DNA of 21,886 nucleotides from Chara braunii (lineage: Eukaryota > Streptophyta > Charophyceae > Charales > Characeae). Where the stretch lies: the NCBI GenBank assembly GCA_003427395.1, contig BFEA01000145.1, positions 2,647,309-2,669,194 of the forward strand, in the 5' to 3' direction. Both the position numbers and the translations under genes were made by a program. Shown in pieces: positions 9,050 to 18,800 of the stretch (positions are counted from its first letter, which is position 1; the number at the start of each line of letters is the position of its first letter). The notes under the pieces were generated by a model that was given only the letters and a program-made list of their open reading frames with translations, made no database searches and was not told the DNA's origin.

Positions 9050-9694
9050 ACGATGCAAGAGCCAGGATATCTGCATCCTTAACAGTTCCTTAAGGATTTG
9101 GAGACCAGGAAGTAGTCAATCTGGGAGAAGGCTGTGTGATATGCATGGTTCTTCTTGACCAGGGAGAAGGTTTTTCTGCCCGGGTACAGGGTACGGAACG
9201 GATCTACTAAGTTGCGGTCCATCATAAGTTTGTGGATAGGCGCCGCTTCCTGTGAAGCTTGAGTGGAGGTTGCCCGGGAGATACGGTCATTGTTTGGGTC
9301 CGGGGTAGCGTTCCAGTCCCCTCCTATGATACAGGCCGAGAGTGGTGTTACTGATTGTCCCACAGTTAGTGTGAACTCAACTCTTTCTGATGGATTTGCG
9401 TAGACGTTGATGATTCTGAATTCTTCCTATTTCCATGATGATTCTGAATTCTTCCTATTTCCATTTCAAGTCCATGAGGCACCATCTGCCCGACTCATTG
9501 TCTCTTTCTCCCCCTTGTACTGAGCCGTCGGAGTAGAGTCGGGAAGATTTTGGAATGAGAATAGCAGTACCTTTCGTGCTAGATTTGCTATCTGAGGCGC
9601 ACGCCTCGTCCGTAACGCCGCCTAATTTCCTTGTGAAGTATCTTCTGATTTTTTTATGGTCTTCTGAGTTAGTGAGGTGAGTTTCTTGCAACAA
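9050..9694 (-). pseudogene. LINE endonuclease domain
   Basis: The minus strand has LQETHLTNSEDHKK (near 9690), GTAILIPKSSRLY, GRWCLMDLKWK (to 9455), then in a second frame IIGGDWNATPDPNNDRIS (near 9310) and FSQIDYFLVS (near 9110). After a further break comes a GLDHK histidine motif (near 9045). These are the E, D/N and H positions of the exonuclease-endonuclease-phosphatase fold used by L1-type elements to nick DNA. A 28-bp tandem duplication (9409-9435 and 9437-9463) shifts the frame between the two halves. Confidence 0.85.
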
Positions 9695-9916
9695 AATAAT
9701 GTCAGCTGTTTTTTCTTATTGGTCTTTCAGTCCTTTAATTATGTCAATTTTATCTTCTTCATTTGTAATATTCCCAAGACCATTGATGCTCCAGCTAGGA
9801 AAGATTAGGCCTTGTGTTTCCCAATCAACCTTCCGCCCCTTTGTATTGGCCTCTCTTGTAAGCATTTCCATGGTTGGGTTTGTATGGTGACCATGAAGGG
9901 GCTAATATCTCCGGGT

Positions 9917-10908
9917 CTAGGTGGCGTCTAGGACCCCAAGCTCCGTAGAATCCATTGATTCCCCGGGTGGGTCAGACTGAGTCTCAGACAGGGACTCGTC
10001 CAGCCTATACTCCCCAATCTTGCCACTAATTTCTTTGGCAGGGGAATTCTCCATCTTGGCTTTGGGGTCTGTCTCAGTCCAGTCGTCCACCTCCTCTTCA
10101 GTGTACTCATCTCTGTAGTATCTCTCCAGGTCTATTACATAGGCCCTGGAGTCTAAATCAGCATCCCCACTAAAAAAATTGCCGGTAATCAGAACAGCCA
10201 GTGAGGCGGCCTGCAGTTCCGCGGGAATGCCATTTCCTGACAGCACGCTGTAGGGAATGGCCGTCACCGTGTCCCAAGGCCGCCATCTCCTTTCGGCTTG
10301 GATCCCTCCGGGATTTTTGCAACGAGGGGGGTGAAAGATCCTGGGTCAGACTTGCCCTGGTCCTTTTGGACGTCAGTGAGCTCTGTCTGATCATTCTGGT
10401 CATCTTGCAGTGCTGGCTGAGCGCCGTCATCCTGTTGAGTTGCCGGGGTGCCCATTTCAAAAACACCTAGGGGGAATGCCATTGTGATTTTTTCCTGCAG
10501 GATGGTTTCCACGTTCTGCCCTTCGTCGATCCTGGGAATCGCAAAGGACACATCTGTGGCAACCTGCCATTCTTTTGCCTTCTCCACATAGCGGGCAGCC
10601 AAACTTGGGCGGGTTGCCATCAGGGTTAACCTTGCTGATTTGGCTGATTCCAGCACATGGGGGGCCTTGCCTTCTGCTATGCGCTTGAGGGAGGTGACCT
10701 CAGGCTCATATATGGTATTCAGTTTCTTGAGCTTGTCCGACTGAGCCTCGACTACCGCAATTTCCTGTTTGAGTTCATCCCTGACTGTTTTTTCTGCACT
10801 CTCAGATTCTGAATGATTTGTGCTGAATCCTTTTTTTTTTTTCTGATTCATTGTGGTTTTTCCATTTCTTTGGTCGCAACTCCTGAAGGGTTTCTCTGGA
10901 ATCAGCAA
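9917..10908 (-). pseudogene. LINE ORF1-like region
   Basis: Upstream of the endonuclease on the minus strand are two open frames: 10908-10264 (214 codons, Lys/Glu/Gln-rich and coiled-coil-like, e.g. DELKQEIAVVEAQSDKLKKL) and 10267-9917 (116 codons, acidic, ELQAASLAVLITGNFFSGDA then RYYRDEYTEEEVDDWTETD). The position fits ORF1, the RNA-binding chaperone of L1 elements. I see no zinc knuckle or RRM, so the assignment rests on position and composition. Confidence 0.5.
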
Positions 10909-11100
10909 GAGTTAAACCTTTATCGTTGAAGCCTTCCTCCCTGGTCCTCTTCTTCTCTGCAATTTCGTGTTTTTTTCTGCCTTTTTGTTCAACACAAATA
11001 GTGACATAAACGTATTTGTTTGTATTTACAATCAGTTGAATCAGATGACCAGTGCTTGATTGTGTTTTCTGCATGCACTTTTTTCGTTCTGATTTCACAG

Positions 11101-11255
11101 AGTTTTGGAACGTTATTCCGCCTACGGAGCCTTATCGAATTATTCTTGGTATGGTGCGCGACAGACTTTTCAACACCCGAGAAAGGCTGATGCACCTGCT
11201 TCAGGGGGGGATATCACCTATCCAAGAATCGGAGACATTCACCTCAGCTGAACAG
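11101..11255 (+). CDS. PPC: Phosphoenolpyruvate carboxylase, internal exon (155 bp)
   Basis: The exon reads (E)FWNVIPPTEPYRIILGMVRD then TRERLMHLL and ESETFTSAEQ. It matches the plant PEPC segment EFWxxIPPTEPYRxILGxVRD and the following TRER motif, continuous with KHYQ from the previous exon. The acceptor is TTTCACAG at 11093-11100; the donor is AACAG|GTAAGT at 11255/11256. It starts in phase 1 and ends in phase 0 on a Gln codon. The 33-bp minisatellite of the next intron begins right at this donor. Open frame, no defects. Confidence 0.93.
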
Positions 11256-11611
11256 GTAAGTAGTTCTTGCCTGCAAGCTGGATCAGAGATCAGTGGTTTG
11301 TATGCGCAGGCTGGACCAGACGTCACTAGGTTGTACCCGCAGGCTGGACCACAGGGCAGTGGTTTGACCTGCAGGCTGGACCAGAGGGCAGTGGTTTGTA
11401 CCTGCAGGCTGGGTGGGGTAGAGGTCAGGGGTTTGTACCTGCACGATCGATCAGAGGTCAGTAGTTTGTACCTGCATGCTGGATCAGAGGTCAGTAGTTT
11501 GTACCAACTACTGTCAGTGGTCTGTTTCTGCAGGCTGGATCAGAGGTCAGTAGGTGGTACCTGCAGGCTGGATCAGAGGTCAGTGGTTCCTGCAGGCAGG
11601 GTTAGAGGGAG
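11255..11611 (+). repeat. 33-bp minisatellite spanning the 5' splice site
   Basis: About 11 degenerate units with the pattern GGTCAGTAGTTTGTACCTGC then AGGCTGGATCAGA. The first unit, GGTAAGTAGTTCTTGCCTGC then AAGCTGGATCAGA, is the authentic exon-intron donor and matches a later unit at 28 of 33 positions. Several later units keep an AG-GTCAGT donor-like core and a CTGCAGG acceptor-like core. One unit is partly replaced by ACCAACTACTGTCAGTGG. Confidence 0.9.
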
Positions 11612-11691
11612 GTAGTCTTTCAATCTTCTGGTTGCTTTTCTGCGTACCAATTCTTGGCTCTCTGTTGTGGCTTGTTGTGCTCTGATGGCAG
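11256..11691 (+). other. PEPC intron (436 bp, phase 0)
   Basis: It runs from GTAAGT to TCTGATGGCAG. About 350 of its 436 bases are the 33-bp minisatellite described separately. The remaining 3' part (11612-11691) is pyrimidine-rich in places and supplies the acceptor. Confidence 0.9.
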
Positions 11692-12687
11692 CTCATGGAA
11701 CCTCTTGAGCTCTGCTACCGCTCGCTTTGCGAAACTGGAGATAAGATCATTGCAGATGGCACTTTGCTGGACTACATGCGGCAAGTCACCTGTTTCGGTC
11801 TTGGTATGGCAAGGCTGGACATCAGGCAGGAGGCGGAGCGGCACGTGGAGGCCCTTGATGCGATAACCCAGCATCTTGAGATCGGATCGTACAAGCAGTG
11901 GTCGGAAGAGCAGCGACTGGAGTTCCTTGTGAAGGAGCTGCAAAGCAAGCGGCCGCTTATCGGACCTTACCCTGTGGGGAATGCAGACGTCAGAGAGGTT
12001 CTGGATACTTGTCGTGTGGTTGGCGAACTGCCATCGGACTCGTTTGGTGCGTACGTTATCTCGATGTCAACCGTCCCGTCTGATGTTCTCGGCGTTCACC
12101 TGCTTCAGCGTGAGTGTGGCGTCAAGAAGCCGTTGCGCGTTGTTCCATTGTACGAACGCCTCCAAGATTTGATGAATGCGGGCGATAACTTGGAGAGACT
12201 GTTTGCGATCGACTGGTATCGAAAACAAATCAACGGCAAGCAGGAGGTGATGATTGGTTACTCCGATTCGGGCAAAGATGGAGGGCGGTTGTCCGCGGCC
12301 TGGGCTCTCTTCCAAGCACAGGCGAACGTTGTGAAAATCGCGGAGAAGTACAATGTCAAACTGACCCTCTTTCATGGCCGAGGAGGAACAATCGGCCGTG
12401 GTGGTGGTCCCACCCATCTTGCCATCCTGTCGCAGCCGCCGGGAACAGTGAACGGGTCGTTGAGGGTGACGATTCAAGGGGAAATCATTGAGCAGTCGTT
12501 TGGCGAGGAGCATCTGTGTTTCCGAACCCTTGAGCGTTTCACTGCTGCAACCCTAGAGGTGGGACTCAATCCTCCCAAGCCGGCGAAACCTGAGTGGAAA
12601 ACCCTAATGGACGAGATGTGTGCTGTCGCGACAGAAGAATTCCGCAGGGTTCTACATGACAAAAGGTTTCTTGGCTATTTCCACTCG
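11692..12687 (+). CDS. PPC: Phosphoenolpyruvate carboxylase, large catalytic exon (996 bp)
   Basis: 332 codons, phase 0 at both ends: acceptor GGCAG before 11692, donor CACTCG|GTAAGT at 12687/12688. It begins [17 protein letters not shown] and carries the plant PEPC blocks in order: [53 protein letters not shown] plus [11 protein letters not shown] (the PROSITE-type signature with the active-site Lys), [20 protein letters not shown] (conserved Arg residues of the active-site loop), [20 protein letters not shown], and [11 protein letters not shown]. The exon stops at FLGYFHS, before the family's PELEYGRMNIGSRP motif, which lies beyond this window or in an exon I could not find. No stops or frameshifts, so it is probably functional. 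Confidence 0.97.
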
Positions 12688-12724
12688 GTAAGTACCTAGG
12701 CTTGTGGAAATTTCAGCAGATACC

Positions 12725-12761
<37 letters not shown>

Positions 12762-13035
12762 GGTACTGGCTCCATATCCATTCTGGGGAGCGTCGGTCCT
12801 GTTCCTATTCCCCCGAAAAGTCGTAAAACGAGTTGACGTCAATGAACACACCCACACTCCCTTCCGTCTGGCCGAAGGGTCCCTGAACAGCATTGATTAC
12901 TCCATTGAGATGGAGGATTGACTGTCAGCTGGCCTTTCTCTGAGTTTCCTCTCAGATCCTTCAAGCAGAATCTGTCAGGTAGATGATAAAGCTAGAAACC
13001 CAAAGAACCACTGTCTGGCCTGGGCTCAAAGGAAC

Positions 13036-13911
13036 TTATGTTGCCCTGAATTCCTGTTGCTCTTCCTGGTCGGGAGTTGTCCTCCTCTGAGGGATCGACG
13101 AATTGTGCCAGTCTTTCCATCTGATTTGTAGAGCCTGGATCTCAGCTATCTTCCCATGGACAAGCCATACTTTGTTAAAGTTGGAGATCAACTCTTGCTG
13201 TTTCTTTGGATTTTGCTGAGCTTGGCGTCTGACCTTCTTCCATTGACACCGGATATCGGTCTCCATGAACAGTTTCGTAGTCGCCCATACTTGTTCAGTC
13301 GGATTGGTAGTCTTGTCGATTGTCCTGTTGCATCTCCCCTTCCATATGACCCACAGTGTTACCTTCCTGATAATTCCGAACCAGACGCGTTCCGATTTGA
13401 GGGCAAGAGAGGGGGTGTTAGTCCATAGGAGAAGTTGGATTGGGTGTTCGGGTAGGGGAGTGGGAAATAAGTGGTCCCACAGCGCTGAGGCCCTTGGCCA
13501 CAAGTCAGTAGCGAGTTTACAAGTGATCAGACAGTGTACTATATCTTCCTGTTCGTTGTCTGCACATACCAGACATTTGTCTGAACTTCTCAAATCGCTG
13601 TTCTTCCTTCGCACATGTAGCCAGGCATTCGCTGGGAGGGCATTGCAGGTGATCAGCCATTGGAGACTTCTTATTTTTACTGGGCGAATTGATTTGTACT
13701 TTTGCAAGGGGAGTTCCGCAATTGGTTCCATTCTTTGTCTGAGCAATTTGGTCCATCGTTTTTTGATTACTGGCTCGGAGTCTTTGGTTCTTAGAAACCT
13801 TTTGTATCCCATCTTAACTGTGTACTGTCTTATCCGATTGGGATTCTTACAGAATCTGTTAGCTTGTGAGAGCCAAGCCCATTCTTGTGGGTCGAATTCA
13901 AGGTCTTGCAT
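13036..13911 (-). pseudogene. LINE ORF2 C-terminal region, second copy
   Basis: A 291-codon open frame: ANRFCKNPNRIRQYTVKMGY, then KYKSIRPVKIRSLQWLITCN, then the zinc-finger motif CLVCADNEQEDIVHCLITC, ending in FNKVWLVHGKIAEIQALQIR and EEQQEFRAT-stop. It is uninterrupted where the first copy has a frameshift and so shows the native C-terminus. Continuity upstream is lost at 13911-14340, where sequence is missing relative to the first copy. Confidence 0.85.
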
Positions 13912-14347
13912 TGCTGTGTCCGTGTGGAATATACTTTTCGACCAGTTTCCCCAATACTCTCACCTTTCTCAGCGTGTAGGACTTAAGAGTTACTTCCTTG
14001 TGGGCCGGTGTTGTGAATGGCGAGGGATTTGGGTTTGGATCGATCTATGGGGAAGGAGATGAAGACTCCAGCAGTGATAGAATTTATACGCTTTCATGGG
14101 TACTATTTCCTGTGTCAGCACTCCCCATTCCCCTGCTTTCCATGAGAAGTGACAGATTCTCGTCCCGGCGGTGACATCCCTTTAGTCGAGCTTTTAACTG
14201 ACCTGCTTAGGCATTATCTCCGTCAAAATCCTGATAAGTGCTGTCCGGTATGGGGTTGGGGGCTTTGCGTCATCTCGCTATAAGGTTGCTCGGTGTCGTC
14301 TCCTTTCGGTTTTCAGCGTCCAATACTTGTTCATTACCCAGAGGAGA

Positions 14348-14553
14348 CCTGACATGTTATTCGGGGTCTTAACAGGGGCTAAGGATCTGGTACTATCCAG
14401 GGCTAATTTGTGCCACGCCAACCTGGGTTGGGTTAAAAGTCCCAGAAGAGACCTGGCNGACCTGGCATGTTATTTGGGGTCTTAACAGGGGCTAAGGATC
14501 TGGTACTATCCAGGGCTAATTTGTGCCACGCCAACCTGGGTTGGGTTAAAAGT
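14348..14553 (-). repeat. 93-bp duplication flanking an N (possible assembly artefact)
   Basis: 14348-14440 and 14461-14553 are the same 93 bp of LINE connector with two visible differences. The 20-bp spacer contains an undetermined base at 14458. Near-identical flanks around an N are what an unmerged contig overlap looks like; a true duplication is the alternative. Confidence 0.8.
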
Positions 14554-14830
14554 TTAGCTACCCATTTGATCTGCAGAGCTTTGGTTTCTTGTCTAGGATT
14601 GATTATCCCTAGTCCCCCCTTTGACGGCCTTCTAGTTACGCAGTGCCAAGCTATTTTGGGAATGTACTTTGTTTTGTTAGGGTCACCTGACCACAGGTAT
14701 GCCCTTGCTCTGCTGTTTAGTTCTTTAATAGTTGGATCTGGTATGGTCCAGATGGAGGCTATGTGCCACATCATCGAGAAGATGGATGATTGTTAAGGCT
14801 TTTCCTAGCAGTGAGGTGGCCTCCATTACG
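14433..14830 (-). pseudogene. LINE ORF2 connector region, second copy
   Basis: The minus frame 14774-14433 reads MMWHIASIWTIPDPTIKELN, SRARAYLWSGDPNKTKYIPK and PSKGGLGIINPRQETKALQI, homologous to the first LINE near 7090-6800. At about 14820 it joins directly to sequence just after VMEA of the reverse transcriptase, so roughly 430 bp including the FADD box is deleted. Confidence 0.8.
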
Positions 14831-15444
14831 AATAGGAAGATCGGCAGGGCTACGGGATCGTCTTACCTCACTGACCGAGAAATCTGATATCAGTCGGATA
14901 GCACCCCATTGACTTGTACACATCCTGATGCATCATTGTAAAGGACTCTGACCCACTCCCATTTTCTCCATGCTCGCGTCCAGGAAGGCCCAATTCACTT
15001 GGTCATAGACCTCTTCAAAGTCAAAGAGTAAAATTGCTGTGTTCAATTTTTTTTCCTTGACTTTCCTTGCTGCTTCATTTAGAGTGAGGACATTGTCTAG
15101 TATATACCTATGTGGAAGCATTTGTCTGTGAGATCCAGTATCCTTAGAGCTAGTGTTTTAGCCAGAATCTTGTAGGGGAGGGTAAGTAGTGAGATTGGCC
15201 TGTAGTTCCTGATTACCTCCCTGTTCCCTTTCTTGTAAAGAAGGGTCACCACACTGCTGCCTAACAGTTCTTCCATTCCTCCTTTTTCCCAGCTGTCCTG
15301 GTAGAAGTGGAGAAGGTCAGTTCCAATCAACGGCCAGGCGTGTTCTAAGAACTCTTTGGTTAATCCGTCAATTCCCAGAGATTTATCGCTGTTCATACAA
15401 TGGACTGCCACTTTTAATTCATCTATGGTGATTGGTTTGTCCAA
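14820..15444 (-). pseudogene. LINE reverse transcriptase fragment, second copy
   Basis: Frames 15444-15097 and 15121-14933 carry SDKSLGIDGLTKEFLEHAWP, NYRPISLLTLPYKILAKTLA and box A AILLFDFEEVYDQVNWAFLD. QAGFIPGR is lost in a small deletion near 15112, and box C (FADD) is absent through a larger deletion. Without box C no polymerase activity is possible. Confidence 0.85.
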
Positions 15445-15576
15445 GTTAGTTGCCTGATCCGTTGTAATCGTCTTGTCTTAACTGCAGCATTTTGGATCTG
15501 GCTTCCCTTACTGACGCTGGTGGAGTGGAGGCTGCCTTAGTCTCATATAGCTCTTTGTAGAACCCTCTGTCTATTT

Positions 15577-16611
15577 CTAGCATACCCTGTCTTTCCTCGT
15601 GGCCTGAAACCCTGATAGCTCTTTGAGCCCTTCTATTGAATTCAACCTTTGGTTGTGGCTGAGTAGAGGGCCGAGGAGGGTTGGTTTATCAGATTGGATT
15701 CTGCGATCCTTTTCCAATGATTGTTTCCTTGCCTTCCTGTACCTCGCCAATTTCCTGGACAAACGGGCCACCAATTGTGATAGTGAGAGGTAGCTGTCTT
15801 GAAACCATTTCCATCTGTCTTGTCCATCTAAGAACGTACCTTTCGAGTTCTTCCAGCAGTCTTGAACTCCTTCTAGGAAGGCTTTGCTTAGGAGCAGGGA
15901 GTTGTTCAGCTTGTGGAAGCTAGATCCTTTAGTGATATGTTGGTCAATGCTGAAGATTAGCTCAATTGATTTGTGGTCCAGTCCTGAATAGGATGCCAGT
16001 GCCAGGATGTCAGTCTCTTTAATGGTACCCATTAAACTTTCAGAGGTGAGGAAGTGGTCGATCCAGGAGAAGCTTGTGATCTGTGCATGGTTCTTCTTTA
16101 CTAATGAGAAGGCTTTCCTGCTGGGGTGTTAGGTCCGGAATGGGTCCATCAGACTATGGTCCAGCATAAGTTTAAGCACTGGTGCCGCTTCGTGGGTGCC
16201 CTGGGAGGCTGCTGCCCGAGAGATCCTGTCGTTATTTGGGTCAAGGGTCGCGTTCTAGTCCCCTGCTATGATGCATGCTGTGAGTGGTAATACGAGTTGT
16301 CCAACAGTTTTTATAATCTCTGACCTTTCTGTTGGATTATTGGGTGCATAAATGTTGACAATTCTGAATTCTTCTTCTTTCCATTTCATATCCATTGTGC
16401 ACCATCTTCCCGTTTCGCTGTCCGTATCCGTTCCTTGTACTAAACCTGCCGTGTATAGTCTTGATGAATTAGGGATTAGGATCGTTGTGCCTTTCGTGCT
16501 CGAGGTGTTGTCTGAAGCCCGAACTTCATCCTTTACTCCTCCTAGCCGTCTAATGAAAAATTTCCTTATTTTTGTATGCTCCTCTGAGTTGGTTAGATGT
16601 GTCTCCTGCAG
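15577..16611 (-). pseudogene. LINE endonuclease and linker, second copy
   Basis: On the minus strand: GTTILIPNSSRLY and GRWCTMDMKWK, then IIAGD-stop-NATLDPNNDRIS with an in-frame stop where the first copy has GGDWNATPDPNNDRIS, then FSWIDHFLTSESL. The frame 16032-15577 continues with GLDHKSIELIFSIDQHITKG and FHKLNNSLLLSKAFLEGVQD (single copy, unlike the duplicated version in the other LINE). The W-to-stop change alone would destroy the endonuclease. Confidence 0.85.
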
Positions 16612-16850
16612 AGGCCGCCCGGATCATCTTGTTTGACGAGGTGGCCCGGCCGTGCGAGGACCAGTGAAGGGCTCAGCAAAGAGAAGAAAAAAAAAAACAT
16701 AAAAATGTTTAACAATGATAAAAAATATGAAAACAAACTATGTGATGCACAAAAATAAATTGCACAACTTTTGCCTCAGGGTCACATCGAAATTCTTTAC
16801 CAAAAAAAAGAAAGAAAAGAAAAAAAAGCTGCTGTCCGGGCTTGTCCCCC
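16612..16850. repeat. Dispersed repeat related to the MITE at 19373-19637
   Basis: It shares GTGC-AGGAC near its left end, an A-rich block, AACTATGT-ATG, AAAAATAAA and the block AACTTTTGCCTCAGG then TCACATCGAAATTCTTTACC with 19420-19540. GC-rich flanks (GGTGGCCCGGCC, GTCCGGGCTTGTCCCCC) resemble the arms of that MITE, but the 12-bp terminal inverted repeats are not recognisable. Read as a degraded member of the same family. It abuts the truncated 5' end of the second LINE. Confidence 0.6.
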
Positions 16851-16926
16851 ATGTATTTCATTCGCCAGCAGTGGCCGTGGAAGACTGGCTGCATACTTAT
16901 GGACAGGGGTTGCAACCAGGATGAAC

Positions 16927-16998
16927 TTTTTTTTTTTTTTTTTTCCCACACAATGCCCCTTCTAGTCTGGGGGGCGTCAGTCCGGTTGCCCATTACCA
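16927..16998 (-). mobile_element. LINE 3'-end fragment with poly(A)
   Basis: A T run (16927-16944) is followed by CCCTTCTAGTCTGGGGGGCG and TCAGTCCGGTTGCCCATTAC, the same terminal motif found beside the tails at 4.7, 4.8 and 12.77 kb. Only tens of bases of body can be recognised, so this is an extremely 5'-truncated insertion. Confidence 0.6.
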
Positions 16999-17044
16999 GC
17001 AAGCATGTTCTCACTGAGAAAGGGGAGAAAAAGACAAGAAGAAG

Positions 17045-18800
17045 CACGACCTTACCCTTGTGGCACTAGCCGCCTTTACAATGGAGGGCTGTTATGGGGT
17101 GTCCCACTAGGATGAACTTTCAGTACAAAAGGTGCGCGGAAGTACATAACTAGACCAGCTGCAATAGGGCCTGAGTCTACTTGACCCCGATGACGAATTC
17201 AAAGCCCTACAACCTAAATGGATAAGCAGACCCTTTTCATGCTGACCCCTCCAACAACTCCCATCGTACGACATGGCACTATCTCAGTCAGAAATCTAGC
17301 CCCTTTTCATGCCGACAGCAGTGGTTTAGGCCACAGCCTGAGTATGTGCAAATATTGGTCCCCATGGGAAGAGTCAGGGAGGGGAAGAGCATCCACCCTA
17401 CATCATGGGAGACAAACAGACAATCAAAGCCAAGATTAGCCCCAGCCCAAACCTGGAACAAGGCGTGTCCGAGCTCCTGGAATCGGTACCCCTTGCATGG
17501 ATCAGCAGTGCCCTGAGACGAGGGAGGGCCCACGATTGAGAAAAAGTTCCAAAAACCCACTGGCTGCTGAAAATGGACTCTCCCGATGACAATCTTCTGG
17601 GTGGAGCAAGCTCAACCCCCATCAGCCATGCAACTGAGGGCCTACTGCCCTGCTCTTCTGGGAGCGAGGCGGTCAGAGATCCATCGGAAGGAAAACCTCG
17701 ATTGTGTGACCCCGGCCGCCTCCCTGATTACTAGATTACAGGTGATGGAAGATAACGAAGACGTGAAGCACGTGTATGAACCCACGATCCCACCCCTTTC
17801 CCACCTCCCATTTCAACCCGAATGAATGGGCATGGCAATGTGACTTTCTCCACCGTGCGCCCGTGGCAATACACTGTGAAAAAATGGTTACAGGACGATG
17901 CGTGCACGGGCCCCGGTTATGGATAATATACTCAGAAGATAGGAAAAAAGAGACCCCTCCCTCACCTGTGATGACTGACCTGAAGGATTCACTGCAGGTG
18001 GGCGCCTTTCACACACACATCACACCAACTAACTACAGGGTGCTGCAAAAAAAAAAAAAGGACAGGGTGCTGCAATGGCAGATCATACACAGGTGCCTTG
18101 CCGGCACACCTGACTACCTTCTCCACCTGAATAGAACGCCCGCCGCCCGGTAATTATGGCCATATCTGGAGTGAAAGCTGCATCAAATACAGCTATAATG
18201 ACCAGGCGTTCTATTCGGGTGAAGACGGTAGGTGACGCAACGATCAGATCTGGAACAAAAAGGGCTGCTCTCCCCCCTCTCCGCACATATTGCAAACTGA
18301 TTAGTACCCTCAGGAAAAGGGCAAGCAACGTTGGAGCACTGCCTCCTGGACTGCCCGATGGTGGTACGAATCTGGAAGTGTGGAGCGACTCCAGCCTGGC
18401 TTGGCACTATATTACCGGCCAGCATTTCCCGTGGGAGTAAAGTCCATCCTCCGGGGTGCCCTCCCGCCAGGGACCGACTGGACCCCCCGTTCATGCTCAA
18501 TCTGTTCCAGTATATATCCGGCTGACCATGCTCATGGTAGCCTGGCGAATGAGGTTCTTATGAGCAGGGGGACAGGATACATTTGGTCCCCAGCAGGCCA
18601 AGGCAGCCATCGCTGACACAAAAACCGCAAACACGCGGGATGCCTGGAAAAAAGAACTTGCAATCCAGGCTGCAAAACGAGACCGAAGAGCCTAAGAAAA
18701 CACAGCTGATCGGGAATTTCAGAAACACATGGGTGGATCCCAGCGACAGGTGATGCAGACTGGACCAGCAGTTCAATCTGCCATGACAACCCTGGCTCAC
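17045..18800 (+). pseudogene. Decayed LINE ORF2 C-terminal region, sense strand
   Basis: Reading in several + frames gives LINE-like pieces: PPTTPIVRHGTISVRNLAPF and KYWSPWEESGRGRAS (17218-17439), then VLQWQIIHRCLAGTPDYLL (about 18070-18120), then TLEHCLLDCPMVVRIWKCG (about 18325-18380). The last two fit the RT-associated zinc-finger region (LQW...C..HCLLDCP..., followed by W). It belongs to a lineage different from the two antisense LINEs. A foldback element sits between the two halves. Many stops; clearly dead. The assignment is by motif only and its edges are approximate. Confidence 0.55.
18119..18232. repeat. Foldback element, copy 3
   Basis: The left arm (about 18119-18167, CACCTGAATAGAACGCC then GGTAATTATGGCCATAT) and right arm (about 18185-18228, ATACAGCTATAATGACCAGG) pair imperfectly; the left arm has about 6 extra bases. 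The right arm is nearly identical to that at 3983-4027. It interrupts the zinc-finger region of the sense-strand LINE remnant, so it was inserted later than that element. Confidence 0.75.

Larger units (their letters stand above)
5146..10960 (-). mobile_element. L1-type LINE, nearly full length, inactive
   Basis: On the minus strand the order is ORF1-like region (about 10.9-9.9 kb), apurinic-type endonuclease (9.7-9.05 kb), reverse transcriptase (8.5-7.2 kb), and C-terminal region with a Cys/His zinc-finger motif (7.2-5.15 kb). This is the layout of plant L1 elements. At least eight frame breaks, two internal duplications and in-frame stops make it non-autonomous. It lies antisense inside a PEPC intron. 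The 3' end has telomere-like repeats rather than a poly(A). The 5' border is approximate, and I found no convincing target-site duplication. Confidence 0.88.
3400..11100 (+). other. PEPC intron (7,701 bp, phase 1)
   Basis: It begins GTGAGATTC after CAAG and ends in a pyrimidine-rich CACTTTTTTCGTTCTGATTTCACAG. It holds a foldback, a minisatellite, LINE 3' fragments, a telomere-like patch and a 5.8-kb antisense LINE, so most of its length comes from insertions. Stretches 3400-3920 and 4221-4644 contain no recognised element; an AT-rich TATATAATATATAG lies near 3752-3765. Confidence 0.85.
12731..16611 (-). mobile_element. L1-type LINE, second copy, 5'-truncated, inactive
   Basis: It is the same family as the LINE at 5.15-10.96 kb, and is also antisense to PEPC. 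It ends at 12731-12758 in 28 T (poly(A) on the minus strand), followed by the shared terminal motif (CATTCTGGGGAGCGTCGGTC) and a 3' UTR. The 5' end stops abruptly inside the LQETHLTNSEE motif at about 16611, so ORF1 and the endonuclease start are missing, a typical truncation from incomplete reverse transcription. Internal deletions and stops inactivate it. No clear target-site duplication was found. Confidence 0.9.

Noticed and set aside
11255-11611. CRISPR-like array
   Set aside because: Units are contiguous with no unique spacers, and the host is a eukaryote; it is a minisatellite.
11052-11615. A continuous 187-codon + frame across the PEPC donor
   Set aside because: The frame stays open only because the 33-bp unit length is a multiple of three; family homology stops exactly at the consensus GTAAGT donor.
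12067-12513. 148-codon antisense frame
   Set aside because: It is the shadow of the conserved PEPC exon on the opposite strand.
17288-17622. Minus-strand small proteins
   Set aside because: No motif similarity; the + strand frames here show LINE-like peptides instead.
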